Position numbers and translations under genes: made by a program. Shown in pieces: positions 9,073-20,890 of a DNA stretch of 60,000 nucleotides (positions are counted from its first letter, which is position 1; the number at the start of each line of letters is the position of its first letter). The DNA is from Bolinopsis microptera (Eukaryota > Ctenophora > Tentaculata > Lobata > Bolinopsidae). Location of the stretch: the NCBI RefSeq assembly GCF_026151205.1, contig NC_087073.1, positions 4,115,001-4,175,000 on the forward strand, read 5' to 3'. Under the pieces are notes generated by a model. It did not search any database and was not told where the DNA came from. It worked only from the letters and a program-made list of their open reading frames with translations.

Positions 9073-10983
9073 TCAGAGTTTCTCAACCTTGACAGTTTTA
9101 CCAAACCTATCGTTCAGGACTAGTCCCGCAAAGACAACAGCAGTTCCTATCCACTGACGGGTGGCCAGTGCATTACCGAACAAAACGACAGATCCCAGGA
9201 TTGTAAAGAACTTCCGGGTAGTGGTCATGATGGAGCACATCAGGGACCCGAACTCAGACACGGTGATGAAGATGAAGTTTTGACCGAGAGCACTGGCAAA
9301 TCCGAAAGTGATGATTTCGGGAACGACTTCGGGGTGTTTTGTGCAGAATGTGAGGGCTTCCCAGATCTCTCCAGTGGCCAACAGAGATATCGTCATGACA
9401 ACCTGAAATATATTGTCATAACTTCATAATTGATTATACAATATACATCTCTGTAATTTATAAACTTAAGAAGCCACGGGAAGTTAATCTATGGACACGT
9501 GACAGCAATTAATCAACCAATGTTCAGAGATAACACTCACAGCTAGGATTTATATAAAGTTTGAAATATCTTACCAACGCTGACAGGTTCATCATTAAAA
9601 TCATGTAGTGAGCTTTCATTCCGTGTCCTCTCATTTTCTCTTGAGCCACACCAGTTAGACCGTCTGTAAGTGAATATTAATTAGTGGAAATCCGTGAGTA
9701 CGACATGGAAACATAGCCATGCAAGGAGCAGGCTATATTGTCAGCGATGAGAAGTCTGTACTGCTTGGCCAAGTATTTTATGGTCAAAGTATTTAACATT
9801 TTAATCAAATTGGTTTAATTATAAGTATAACGACGGCAATCTGTGCAGATTATACTGATTTGATCAAAATGTTAAGTCAATCACATAAATCAAAAAGCTA
9901 ACTGATACGATAAGAAGTTAGTTATATTTGTCGTGTACCCACCAAGTGTCAAGGATGTGAGAAGTAACATTTCACCAGAACCAATCGTAAATCCAGAGCC
10001 GTCAGATTTACCGTCTTTATACATGAACAGAGCAACTCCAACTACTATCAACATCACCGACAGGTACTTGACAATATTATACCTTTTTCCTGAGTTAATT
10101 TGAAAATAAACCAAAGTTATCGTCACTTAACATTAATGTCATGTTATTTTCAATTAACTCACAATTGTGATACAAGGAGCAAAGCTTCTCTTGTTCAAAT
10201 TTTACACCATAAAACCAGACATCTGCTTTGTTTTAACGTACCCGCTAATATCACTCCAAGCAGCATCACGGGAATGGGTTTACAACTCTTTCCCAACACT
10301 TGAGTAGGATAGTTGACCCATTTAAGGGAGGCATTGGAAGCCAACATGGCTCCAACGTAAGTAACTCCGCAGATAAAACTCAGGTATGCTGGTGTCTTGT
10401 CCGGAGGCGAGTCTGTCACCAGAAGTATTCCTGTAATTAAATGTGTATTTACAGACACAATGAAATGAAGTGTTAATGATCTAGTTATAGTAGGAAAAAA
10501 TTTAAGATCACTTTCAGTTACATGATCACTATTTGGCTTCTAAAATAATAGCCAATTATAATAGTCACATGGTATTTTAGACATGATTAAGTAGTACCAT
10601 ACCTTTGGCGAACATAGCATTGATGATGCACTGGCAAAACACAAGAAACATGGTGTAGAAATATCTCTCATTTTCAGCCCCATATGTTCCTCTTGTTATT
10701 TTCTCTTGGACTATGCCGTAGTAGAAGTAGCAACAGAATATTCCTGAAAAGTAAGTTTTAAACTGAACTATCTAATTTCAGGGAATTTTTGTTATGAAGT
10801 AATGTCATCTGTTTGAGTGAGCCATTAAAGCGCTCAATTGGTTAGATAGATGGAATCTTAACATGGACACAGATACTGATTTACTGAACATATTTTAACA
10901 TAAGTAATGGTCGATTGAATTAAATGTATCACCATCTTACCTATAAAACATAGTAGTAACTTGGCATTGTGTCCCAATTTCAT
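9073..10983 (-). CDS. SLC35B1: SLC35B1 orthologue, ER nucleotide-sugar/ATP transporter, six exons
   Basis: Coding exons, 5' to 3' on the minus strand: 10983-10941, 10743-10603, 10430-10242, 10089-9943, 9663-9575, 9402-9073. All junctions are GT-AG and phases agree; total 939 nt, 312 aa (human about 322). Diagnostic stretches are [55 protein letters not shown] and [14 protein letters not shown], in family order. The protein should span the ER membrane about ten times (drug/metabolite transporter fold). Human SLC35B1 has been described as a UDP-galactose carrier and as an ATP/ADP exchanger (AXER). The C-terminus KVEKL is not a canonical KKxx retrieval signal. The exon 4 donor was set at 9942/9941 (GTGGGT) because only it restores the conserved aspartate. 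No 5' UTR exon or promoter was identified. Confidence 0.95.
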
Positions 10984-11113
10984 GATATAAAACTCTAAAT
11001 CTGAGAGAATGGTGTTATCAGAACAACAGTTAACTTTATAATACAAGTATTATAACTTGGTTTATGAAGCTTAACCCAAAACACCACCTCTATATCTTAA
11101 ATAAGAGTAATGC

Positions 11114-11651
11114 TAAAAACTCTTAATTATATAAACAACTTAATTTAAGATTTATATAACGGTGAAAACAAATAATGATACATTTAAGTAATGAATGACT
11201 ATAATTTGAGATTACAGCGTTTACTATGTGACTTTAAAAACTCTTAATTATATTATTATTATTATTATAAAACAGGATCTTACCGACAAAAATGATTCTT
11301 AAAAATACCTTAATGCGGTAAACTGTACCCTTAAAAAAGATTTTCCCAACATCTGTTGCATGCAGCTATATCTCTAATTTCGTTCAATTCATGCAAGTTA
11401 TCCATTTGCAAATTTCTACTACTTAAATCACTTCTTAAAACCGATAACAAGTTCATTCTAGGTCTCCCCAATCTATCAATGAATAAATTATCTGATTCAA
11501 TTGCAAAAGAGAGAGCCGTTTGGGCTGGGGTGTTCTCCATCCTCCATAACAACTTAATTTAAGATTTATATAATGGTGAAAACAAATAATGATAAATTTA
11601 AGTAATGAATGACTATAATTTGAGATTACAGCGTTTACTATGTGACTTTAT
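11114..11651. repeat. 102-bp direct repeat flanking a LINE tail
   Basis: The stretch 11135-11236 and the stretch 11549-11651 are almost identical (from AACAACTTAATTTAAG to GTGACTTTA). Between them lies a minus-strand LINE end with a (TAA)n tail at about 11250-11270. An 18-bp piece, AAAAACTCTTAATTATAT, also occurs twice (11117 and 11235). The layout could be an unusually long target duplication or a local duplication. Confidence 0.7.
11258..11552 (-). pseudogene. 5'-truncated LINE, C-terminal ORF2 fragment with (TAA)n tail
   Basis: The 73-codon frame (11331-11552) reads TPAQTALSFAIES ... GRPRMNLLSVLRSDL ... RDIAACNRCWENLF and then stops. The GRPRxxxLxxVxxDL ... AxxRxxW pattern is the very C-terminus of ORF2 in several LINE families. 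After a 60-bp 3' UTR comes (TAA)n in the minus sense, a usual LINE tail. The rest of the element is missing. Confidence 0.65.
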
Positions 11652-12322
11652 TTTCATGCAAACTCAAATCACAACTGTTTGACTGGACACAAATCAAAGT
11701 AATCTTAAATAGCTCCTGGGAAGGAGTTCTAAATAACTTATGTACATTCTAATTCTTGTCAGCTGGAGGGGGATTTGTTTAAAACATATAAGTGATACGA
11801 AAAGTTGTTTTAGCAGGAGCTTTCAAAATACATGTGTAAATCGTCTTCAGCTAGGGATGATGTTGTGAAGGGGTGACATTCTTTGACAATGACTTTGTCA
11901 GTATAAAGACCCATTAATGACTGAAGCCCGAGACTTAATTGCAAGTGTATGCTAGTATATGGTGAAGAACAGAACAGGAGGGAGCTTGTCAAAAGATTAA
12001 TTAGGTGTATTTTTGGATGCTGATTAGGGTTTATGTAAAACCGTATTGTTCGGCTGCAAAACAATAAAAACCAAAGTCACGTGATAATGTTTGGGCGAGC
12101 GAAGTAGTAAAAGCTTGTGCATTTAAGTGCTCGAGAAGAATCCCAAAGATTAAATTACGTGTCAAATGGTGATGTACACAAGCGGTTGAATATTACCCTT
12201 GAAGTAAATGTGTTTGAACAAGCTACAATGGTCTGGTCGTATGACGATTGACGAGAAGATAGCATCCAATAACATGTATATTGGATCCTGAAGCTTGGAA
12301 AAAAAGATCTTGAGGCAATTTG
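11652..12322. other. Non-coding, no feature seen
   Basis: AT-rich intergenic sequence upstream of SLC35B1. The short frames have no recognisable protein character. Confidence 0.45.
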
Positions 12323-12387
12323 CCTCACAAAATCGGCAATCTTTGCACAAGTAGTACTTGTGTGCAAAGATTGTCGATTTTGTGAGG
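12323..12387. ncRNA. 65-nt near-perfect hairpin, pre-miRNA-like or mini-foldback
   Basis: CCTCACAAAATCGGCAATC pairs with GATTGTCGATTTTGTGAGG, and the stem continues through TTTGCACAAG and CTTGTGTGCAAA to a loop around GTAGTA. There is one mismatch and a two-base bulge over about 29 pairs. The size suits a microRNA precursor, but nothing shows transcription, and a tiny foldback repeat is equally possible. Confidence 0.4.
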
Positions 12388-13069
12388 TCAAGTACAGTGT
12401 CAACAACATCTCACGCCGTTGTCGGGGTGAAAGTTATCTGAACCAACTGCATGCCCCTACGATTGCGTCACCACTGGTGAGCAAGCATTTGTTTGTTGTT
12501 TAGTTGTGTTGAAAGGGAACATTATTTGATTAATTCATCCATTCGGATTTTAATAACGATGAGCTATGATATACCGTTCATCTTAGATTATTGGATCAAT
12601 CTTATTATATGATTAGATTTTATAAACGAACTTGGCACACAAAAGATTATAATGCGGAGGTTGGCTGGCTCTTCTATAATAAATACGACACTTCAATTTA
12701 CAGAATGCTTGCTAGAGATAAAACAAAATATTATCAGACTATACATGCAGCATGAGTAACTGGTGGATAAGCCTTCGGTAAAAACGGATCCGGAAAAGTC
12801 AATGCGGCACTCGGGTCCTTGGTATTGTCGTCGGTATATTGTCCATTATCTACGTTCTGCTTCCGTAGTTTAAACAATAGTGAGTTCTAAATATACAGCT
12901 TTAAACCGATTAAGTATGAATGAATGAAATACCTAACAATCCGCACTCTTATAATCCAAAAGTATGAGTAACTCGTAGTGATGTATGATTTCTAGAAACT
13001 TTAAATTAAATTTGGTGCTCACAGGTCCTTGTGATCATGTGATCGCTGCATAAGGTTCTGTAAATGCGC

Positions 13070-13345
13070 GGGGCACCTTCAAGCTTAAATTATTCACCTT
13101 ACTGAGGCAGTCAACCAACGCGCGGCTTTATTTTCATGATATGATATGTTTTTTCAATTGATCATTTTATGACCCAAATATAAATTATTCAAACAATATA
13201 CACATAATATAACAATTACCCTATATAAAAATTCAATGTAAATTCAATAGAAAACTAAATAAAATTTATAAACACCCTTTAAGTAGTATAAGTAAGCCAG
13301 TTTAAAGAACTGGCTCCAAATTTACATCTAATTCTGCTATTTTTA
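13070..13345. repeat. Repeat related to 23070-23455, holding an empty transposon site
   Basis: The reverse complement of about 13150-13345 resembles 23073-23452 and 28470-28490 (for example GGGTAATTGTTATATTATG against GGGTCATTGTTATATTATG). At 13186-13205 the sequence is continuous where the 5-kb transposon interrupts it at 23453, so this is a paralogous empty site. Confidence 0.75.
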
Positions 13346-13567
13346 CTGCACTTCTACTTTTTAACCCTCTCTCTCCTCTAAAAGCTATGACTGTTGTTCT
13401 CAATAGGTCAAATCTTACTCTCTTCCTAATAAATGTCATTGCCTCACTATATCGTTGGCCTGATTTCCTAGATAGTTTATCCGCTAATTTCTTGAAGAAC
13501 TGATTAGCTTAGTAGTGTAGTGTGCACAGTACACACCCCTTTTGATGAGTTTTCCGAGGTAATTTCC

Positions 13568-13655
13568 AAGCATACCGTATGTGGCGTGACACGGTAATAT
13601 GTCAGAATATTTTTACATAGCTGAAGGTACCTGGTTCGATCCCCAGCCCCGCCCC
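13568..13655 (+). other. tRNA-like B box (decayed SINE head?)
   Basis: CTGGTTCGATCCCCAGCCCC at 13631-13650 contains a perfect pol III B box (GGTTCGATCC) with a T-arm-like stem. A weak A-box-like TGGCGTGACACGG lies about 60 bp upstream. No cloverleaf can be folded, so it is not a functional tRNA gene; it may be the remains of a tRNA-derived SINE. The inverted copy is at 20297-20382. Confidence 0.35.
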
Positions 13656-14759
13656 ATAAGTATATATACATTTATTGTTTTGTAATTGACACTTGACAGA
13701 TATTTGCTTAATTTAAGAACCAAATACAACTAAAGTGAATTGATAAAAATTTGGCTTTCTTAAAAGAAATACGTGTCAACAGAATGTAGAAGCTGATAAA
13801 TATACAGTGTACTCGGTCACGTATTATACTGACTGTTTGATATGAAATGTAATTTTTAGAGAGTACTTACAGGACGGTTACTTTACAGCCTCAAGAATAA
13901 TACCATAGACCTAGTACAGAATAGTCACGGTAGCAGCTGTGCAATGTATTTGACTCAAATTGAATCTCTTGTCAGGACTGGTCTAGCTATTTTATATTTT
14001 CTACAATTATATCAGAAGATCTCAACAAATTGAACAGTGTGCGAGGAATTTTTAAATATAATAACCAATGAAAGATAAAGCTAATTCTTACCTCAATTAG
14101 AGGACCGTCCCTCAACATTACAGCTCAGTGTTTGTCTTTGTTAAATATCTTGATAAGGTATAATTGCGAGCAGGTGCGTGTTTTACTGGACAGTCTCTCT
14201 GCGCTCCTGAAACTTTGTTTACACTATCATTCAGCGTTCAGTTGTGTGTTGTGTAAATTTTGACTCTGCTTCAGCTTTAATTGTTTTTATCTTTAACTTT
14301 ATGCTTAAGTTTTTAATTCCTTTACCGTAGTCGGTCACGTAACATTGACTGTTTGATATGAAATCTAAATTATAAAGAGAACTTACAGGCCGATGCTGAT
14401 GGTTACTCTACAGCAGCTCAAGAATAATACGTCATTGTATAGCCGTAAACCTAGTACAGCATAGATACAGTAACATCTGTGCAATATAAATTTGACACAA
14501 ATCTCTAGATATTTTCTACTTTCTAAACTTTTAACTATATTAGATTTCCATCAAGTAGTAGGACGTGATGAAAAAAGATACAACTGCCAGTGCACCATGT
14601 TAATTACAGTTCCCAATTCTTTAATCATACCCGTAAATATTTGCTCGGTATCAGGCAGCAGTTCATCGATTGATGTTCCGTGTTCTGTTTCCTGGTATTT
14701 TGTGAGCGGAATATTTTCTTGAGTAGGATAAGGTGAAATCCGTCACCTTATCCTACACA

Positions 14760-15540
14760 ATAGTAATACTGAATACTGAATGAATACTGAATACTGAATG
14801 AATACTGAATGAATACTGAATGAATACTGAATGAATACTGAATACTGAATGAATACTGAATGAATACTGAATGAATACTGAATACTGAATGAATACTGAA
14901 TGAATACTGAATGAATACTGAATGAATACTGAATGAATACTGAATGAATACTGAATGAATACTGAATGAATACTGAATGAATACTGAATGAATACTGAAT
15001 GAATACTGAATGAATACTGAATGAATACTGAATGAATACTGAATGAATACTGAATGAATACTGAATGAATACTGAATGAATACTGAATGAATACTGAATA
15101 CTGAATACTGAATGAATACTGAATGAATACTGAATGAATACTGAATACTGAATGAATACTGAATGAATACTGAATGAATACTGAATGAATACTGAATGAA
15201 TACTGAATGAATACTGAATGAATACTGAATGAATACTGAATGAATACTGAATGAATACTAAATAAATACTGAATGAATATTGAATGAATACTGAATGAAT
15301 ACTGAATGAATACTGAATGAATACTGAATGAATACTGAATGAATTCTGAATACTGAATGAATACTGAATGAATGAATACTGAATGAATACTGAATGAATA
15401 CTGAATGAATACTGAATACTGAATGAATACTGAATGAATACTGAATGAATACTGAATGAATACTGAATGACTACTGAATGAATACTGAATGAATACTGAA
15501 TACTGAATGAATACTGAATTATATACTGAATACTGAATGA
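14760..15540. repeat. 11-bp satellite (ACTGAATGAAT)n, left arm
   Basis: About 780 bp of ACTGAATGAAT units mixed with 7-bp ACTGAAT units and rare variants. It is purine-rich on this strand. The inverted counterpart is at 18422-19178. Confidence 0.95.
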
Positions 15541-15690
15541 TAATTATGATGTATTATTTTAAAAGTTATAATGTAGACAAGGAAACACATGTTTAGATTT
15601 TTAAAGATAACTTTAACTAAACTATATTCAATAACTCTATATATATCCAAATACTTATCTCAATAATTATCAACTTTTTGGTTATAGAGT

Positions 15691-16440
15691 TCAAGAATCT
15701 TGCTGACGATATATTTGTGAAAGTTTAAGAAGCTTGATGATAATATTTTTGTTCTCGTTCATTAGTTTGTTGACATCAGATAGACTAGTAGTCGTGATAA
15801 CTGCAGTCAACAGAGCTTGTTCTTCCATACTTAAAATTGTGGCGATGTCTTGTCCACAGTCAATGAGATGCTGCTCAAATTTCGCAAACATTTCCGTTTT
15901 CATTATGTAAGAGAATAAAAAGTCCATACATTTGTTTTCCTCCTTGCACAATTTACTTTGTAACAGGACATCTAGAGATTTGAGTAATTTCGACATATCA
16001 TTTACCTTTTTATTTATTTGCTTGATTGCTACGCCTTTCCGCTTGCCTTTGTGTTGCCGAACTGAGTCAGATTCAAACTCATCACTACTTGACACACTTC
16101 TAGTATCACTATATGGTGTTTTTGACTCATCATCAGCACTTGTTTCCTCAGAGTTAGAACCGTCTTGTTGAGATTCTTCAGATATTATCGTACGCGTATC
16201 AGCATCTGAATATGTAGAAGCAGGATAATCCAGTTTTACATCAGTCGCATCCGAGTTAGCTTTTGATAGTGGTTGAATGTTAGAGCTTGTTTCTGACTCT
16301 CCGTTCTCTCGATGATACCGACTTTTGTGTGAGGACAGGCTATATTTATTGACAAAAGACTTGTCACAGAATGAGCAAGATATTAGACTCATGATATTAC
16401 AAAGGATACGTTTAGATCGTTTTGCAACAACAGTCTTCAA
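15691..16440 (-). CDS. Zinc-finger/acidic/helical protein of the palindrome, left-arm copy
   Basis: A 249-codon frame; an internal ATG gives MSLISCSFC as the alternative start. Residues about 21-42 form a single C2H2-type finger, CSFCDKSF ... SSHKSRYH (C-x2-C-x12-H-x4-H). A serine/aspartate-rich acidic linker follows (to about residue 130), then a KGKRKG basic patch and a helical domain without a name I recognise. It is intact in this arm. The right-arm copy is interrupted just before the finger. Such single-finger ORFs occur in large DNA transposons, but no transposase or polymerase is nearby, so function and family stay open. Confidence 0.65.
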   Translation of the reverse strand: MKTVVAKRSKRILCNIMSLISCSFCDKSFVNKYSLSSHKSRYHRENGESETSSNIQPLSKANSDATDVKLDYPASTYSDADTRTIISEESQQDGSNSEETSADDESKTPYSDTRSVSSSDEFESDSVRQHKGKRKGVAIKQINKKVNDMSKLLKSLDVLLQSKLCKEENKCMDFLFSYIMKTEMFAKFEQHLIDCGQDIATILSMEEQALLTAVITTTSLSDVNKLMNENKNIIIKLLKLSQIYRQQDS

Positions 16441-16934
16441 ATATATTATTCAATCTAACGGGGATGATTCAAATTTTTTAGAGTAATTAACTCAGACCCA
16501 CGTGCTATTTTATACAAATAAAAAACAACTAATCTGCTTTCCCTGATCGACGTGTCTTTTTCTTAACCAACGGTTAGGTCCCATTGTATTTGTATGTACG
16601 GGTGTTAAGGACTTCGGGCTCCCTCCCTCCTTTCCTACCCTCCCTCCCCTGGAGGGAGGGTAGGGTAGGGAGGGAGGGTAGGAAAGGAGGGAGGGAGCCC
16701 GAAGTCCTTAACACCCGTACATACAAATACAATGGGACCTAACCGTTGGTTAAGAAAAAGACACGTCGATCAGGGAAAGCAGATTAGTTGTTTTTTATTT
16801 GTATAAAATAGCACGTGGGTCTGAGTTAATTACTCTAAAAAATTTGAATCATCCCCGTTAGATTGAATAATATATTTGAAGACTGTTGTTGCAAAACGAT
16901 CTAAACGTATCCTTTGTAATATCATGAGTCTACT

Positions 16935-17579
16935 TGCTGGTCACACACATGTCAGCGAAATTCCCCTAGTCTAGTGTTTTCCAAGTCTTGTTCTTTGAGT
17001 AAAGTATGTGTGAGAAAGTCTTTAATAAAATAAAATGAATGTATATTTTTGAATTTTTAACATTTAATTTGATAATGCAGTATAAAGAAATTTTTAATTA
17101 GCACTGTATAGTTTAAGATATTTATATAAGCTTATTATAACCATTGATACAACGACCATAATTTTTCAACAGCTCTCCAATATCCATCTTAAAGTTGCAT
17201 CTTATATCCTCAAACTACACAATTTAAACTTAGGCATATATATAGTGTAGACTTTCTGTCACAACAAGACTGTAACCCATAGTAACAAACACAAACAGAA
17301 CCCCTAACGTCTGCTAACAATTTTCTTCTGATCCTCATATGAGCCCTGTCTCTAAAAACTCAACTGAACTAGCGTTTTGGTGTGTGCAAAAGCTTTCAGG
17401 CACGCACATTCCCTGCCCCGTTAGTTGCCTGTCCCTTCAAAATCAAACTAACAGTCAAGGACAAAAAGTCATACCCCAAATGAGCATTATATTTTTATAA
17501 ATTGTTTTACATCTCTTTACTCTGTAAAATGTGCTAAAAATTAAATTTCTTGTTTCATTGAAAAATTTCTTGTTTCATT
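16935..17579 (+). mobile_element. Non-autonomous element, copy B, inserted in the right arm only
   Basis: It splits the right-arm zinc-finger ORF after codons MSL. The left arm is the empty site: GTCTA joins directly to ATATCTTGC there. The insert begins CTTGCTGGTCACACAC and ends with two copies of AAATTTCTTGTTTCATTGA. No target duplication is visible. It is homologous to 8373-9011. Confidence 0.8.
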
Positions 17580-18274
17580 GAATATCTTGCTCATTCTGTG
17601 ACAAGTCTTTTGTCAATAAATATAGCCTGTCCTCACACAAAAGTCGGTATCATCGAGAGAACGGAGAGTCAGAAACAAGCTCTAACATTCAACCACTATC
17701 AAAAGCTAACTCGGATGCGACTGATGTAAAACTGGATTATCCTGCTTCTACATATTCAGATGCTGATACGCGTACGATAATATCTGAAGAATCTCAACAA
17801 GACGGTTCTAACTCTGAGGAAACAAGTGCTGATGATGAGTCAAAAACACCATATAGTGATACTAGAAGTGTGTCAAGTAGTGATGAGTTTGAATCTGACT
17901 CAGTTCGGCAACACAAAGGCAAGCGGAAAGGCGTAGCAATCAAGCAAATAAATAAAAAGGTAAATGATATGTCGAAATTACTCAAATCTCTAGATGTCCT
18001 GTTACAAAGTAAATTGTGCAAGGAGGAAAACAAATGTATGGACTTTTTATTCTCTTACATAATGAAAACGGAAATGTTTGCGAAATTTGAGCAGCATCTC
18101 ATTGACTGTGGACAAGACATCGCCACAATTTTAAGTATGGAAGAACAAGCTCTGTTGACTGCAGTTATCACGACTACTAGTCTATCTGATGTCAACAAAC
18201 TAATGAACGAGAACAAAAATATTATCATCAAGCTTCTTAAACTTTCACAAATATATCGTCAGCAAGATTCTTGA
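17580..18274 (+). pseudogene. Zinc-finger ORF of the palindrome, right-arm copy, interrupted
   Basis: It matches the left-arm ORF from its fourth codon after the internal ATG (TATCTTGCTCATTCTGTG) to the stop with almost no change. The first part (16880-16934) lies before the inserted element. A frame of 134 codons remains from 17870. The finger itself is intact in DNA but cut off from its start. Confidence 0.8.
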
Positions 18275-18421
18275 ACTCTATAACCAAAAAGTTGATAATT
18301 ATTGAGATAAGTATTTGGATATATATAGAGTTATTGAATATAGTTTAGTTAAAGTTATCTTTAAAAATCTAAACATGTGTTTCCTTGTCTACATTATAAC
18401 TTTTAAAATAATACATCATAA

Positions 18422-19178
18422 TTATCATTCAGTATTCAGTATATAATTCAGTATTCATTCAGTATTCAGTATTCATTCAGTATTCATTCAGTAGTCATTC
18501 AGTATTCATTCAGTATTCATTCAGTATTCATTCAGTATTCATTCAGTATTCAGTATTCATTCAGTATTCATTCAGTATTCATTCAGTATTCATTCATTCA
18601 GTATTCATTCAGTATTCAGAATTCATTCAGTATTCATTCAGTATTCATTCAGTATTCATTCAGTATTCATTCAGTATTCATTCAGTATTCATTCAGTATT
18701 CATTCAATATTCATTCAGTATTTATTTAGTATTCATTCAGTATTCATTCAGTATTCATTCAGTATTCATTCAGTATTCATTCAGTATTCATTCAGTATTC
18801 ATTCAGTATTCATTCAGTATTCATTCAGTATTCATTCAGTATTCATTCAGTATTCATTCAGTATTCATTCAGTATTCATTCAGTATTCATTCAGTATTCA
18901 TTCAGTATTCATTCAGTATTCATTCAGTATTCATTCAGTATTCATTCAGTATTCATTCAGTATTCATTCAGTATTCATTCAGTATTCATTCAGTATTCAT
19001 TCAGTATTCATTCAGTATTCATTCAGTATTCATTCAGTATTCATTCAGTATTCATTCAGTATTCATTCAGTATTCATTCAGTATTCATTCAGTATTCATT
19101 CAGTATTCATTCAGTATTCATTCAGTATTCATTCAGTATTCATTCAGTATTCAGTATTCATTCAGTATTCAGTATTAC
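18422..19178. repeat. 11-bp satellite (ATTCATTCAGT)n, right arm
   Basis: Reverse complement of the left-arm satellite, about 25 bp shorter. The same rare variants (for example the TTTATTTAGT unit) occur at mirrored places, so the array was copied as a block. Confidence 0.95.
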
Positions 19179-20494
19179 TATTGTGTAGGATAAGGTGACG
19201 GATTTCACCTTATTCTACTCAAGAAGATATTCCGCTCACAAAATACCAGGAAACAGAACACGGAACATCAATCGATGAACTGCTGCCTGATACCGAGCAA
19301 ATATTTATGGGTATGATTAAAGAATTGGGAACTGTAATTAACATGGTGCACTGGCAGTTGTATCTTTTTTCATCACGTCCTACTACTTGATGGAGATCTG
19401 ATATAATTAAAAGTTTAGAAAGTAGAAAATATCTAGAGATTTGTGTCAAATTTATATTGCACAGATGTTACTGTATCTATGCTGTACTAGGTTTACGGCT
19501 ATACAATGACGTATTATTCTTGAGCTGCTGTAGAGTAACCATCAGCATCGGCCTGTAAGTTCTCTTTATAATTTAGATTTCATATCAAACAGTCAATGTT
19601 ACGTGACCGACTACGGTAAAGGAATTAAAAACTTAAGCATAAAGTTAAAGATAAAAACAATTAAAGCTGAAGCAGAGTCAAAATTTACACAACACACAAC
19701 TGAACGCTGAATGATAGTGTAAACAAAGTTTCAGGAGCGCAGAGAGACTGTCCAGTAAAACACGCACCTGCTCGCAATTATACCTTATCAAGATATTTAA
19801 CAAAGACAAACACTGAGCTGTAATGTTGAGCCTTGAGGGACGGTCTTCTAATTGAGGTAAGAATTAGCTTTATCTTTCATTGGTTATTATATTTAAAAAT
19901 TCCTCGCACACTGTTCAATTTGTTGAGATCTTCTGATATAATTGTAGAAAATATAAAATAGCTAGAGTCTAGACCAGTCCTGACAAGAGATTCAATTTGA
20001 GTCAAATACATTGCACAGCTGCTACCGTGACTATTCTGTACTAGGTCTATGGTATTATTCTTGAGGCTGTAAAGTAACCGTCCTGTAAGTACTCTCTAAA
20101 AATTACATTTCATATCAAACAGTCAGTATAATACGTGACCGAGTACACTGTATATTTATCAGCTTCTACATTCTGTTGACACGTATTTCTTTTAAGAAAG
20201 CCAAATTTTTATCAATTCACTTTAGTTGTATTTGGTTCTTAAATTAAGCAAATATCTGTCAAGTGTCAATTACAAAACAATAAATGTATATATACTTATG
20301 GGGCGGGGCTGGGGATCGAACCAGGTACCTTCAGCTATGTAAAAATATTCTGACATATTACCGTGTCACGCCACATACGGTATGCTTGGAAATTACCTCG
20401 GAAAACTCATCAAAAGGGGTGTGTACTGTGCACACTACACTACTTAGCTTCCCTTGTATGATATGTTTTGATTGTTATTAATAAATACCAAAAT

Positions 20495-20526
20495 TTAAAT
20501 TTGTTTTCCTAAAAATTTGTTTTCCT
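20495..20526. repeat. Doubled terminal motif AAATTTGTTTTCCT
   Basis: AAATTTGTTTTCCT occurs twice with only AA between, just outside the palindrome. It has the same architecture as the other doubled motifs in this window. Confidence 0.6.
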
Positions 20527-20637
20527 TAAATATATATACTACAGAGGAAAAGAAAACAAACAAAACACATTGCAGGGTTACCACACGCCGAAAAAAAGGA
20601 GTATCTGTTAGGTACAAGCGACTCCAAAAAGCTATTA

Positions 20638-20890
20638 GGGGTCGTTCACATAATACGTAATCAGTTTTTGGACAATTTTTAACCCCCCCCTTTACTTCCC
20701 CTCCGTAATCAGTTTTACACAAAGCTTACCTGAGGACCCCAGGCTATTATGTTCATTAACATAGAGATTAGGCGGAATGACAGGCTGAGCGCGGCCCAGT
20801 AACACAAAGCTATTGTGTCAAAATTACACTATCGTCATCACTTGGAAACCTTCCTCCCCTCGGCTGATTACGAAATATGTGAACGACCCC
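20638..20890. mobile_element. Harbinger-like MITE with nested repeat remnant
   Basis: Terminal inverted repeats GGGGTCGTTCACATAATACG and its complement at 20870-20890. It is flanked by TTA and TGA, close to the 3-bp TWA duplications of PIF/Harbinger elements. Inside, about 20728-20810 is an internally deleted piece of the 2-kb repeat family (CCAGGCTATTATGTTCAT ... GGCTGAGCGCGGCCC). A second family member is at 43512-43672. Confidence 0.7.

Larger units (their letters stand above)
13505..20449. repeat. Giant palindrome with two arms of about 3.1 kb
   Basis: The left arm 13505-16649 and the right arm 16668-20449 are inverted copies with only scattered substitutions; the spacer is about 18 bp of GGGAGGGTA-type sequence (16650-16667). 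The right arm is longer because a 0.64-kb element has inserted at 16935-17579. Each arm contains, from outside inward, a tRNA-B-box-like stretch, a diverged internal duplication (CGGTCACGTA ... CTGTTTGATATG), an 11-bp satellite and a zinc-finger ORF. The outer limits are where CACTACACTACT-AGCT stops matching. Confidence 0.9.

Noticed and set aside
13568-13655. tRNA gene
   Set aside because: Only the B box and a T-arm-like stem are present; acceptor, D and anticodon arms cannot be folded.
14760-15540. CRISPR-like array of regularly spaced repeats
   Set aside because: It is a continuous tandem satellite without spacers, in a eukaryotic genome.
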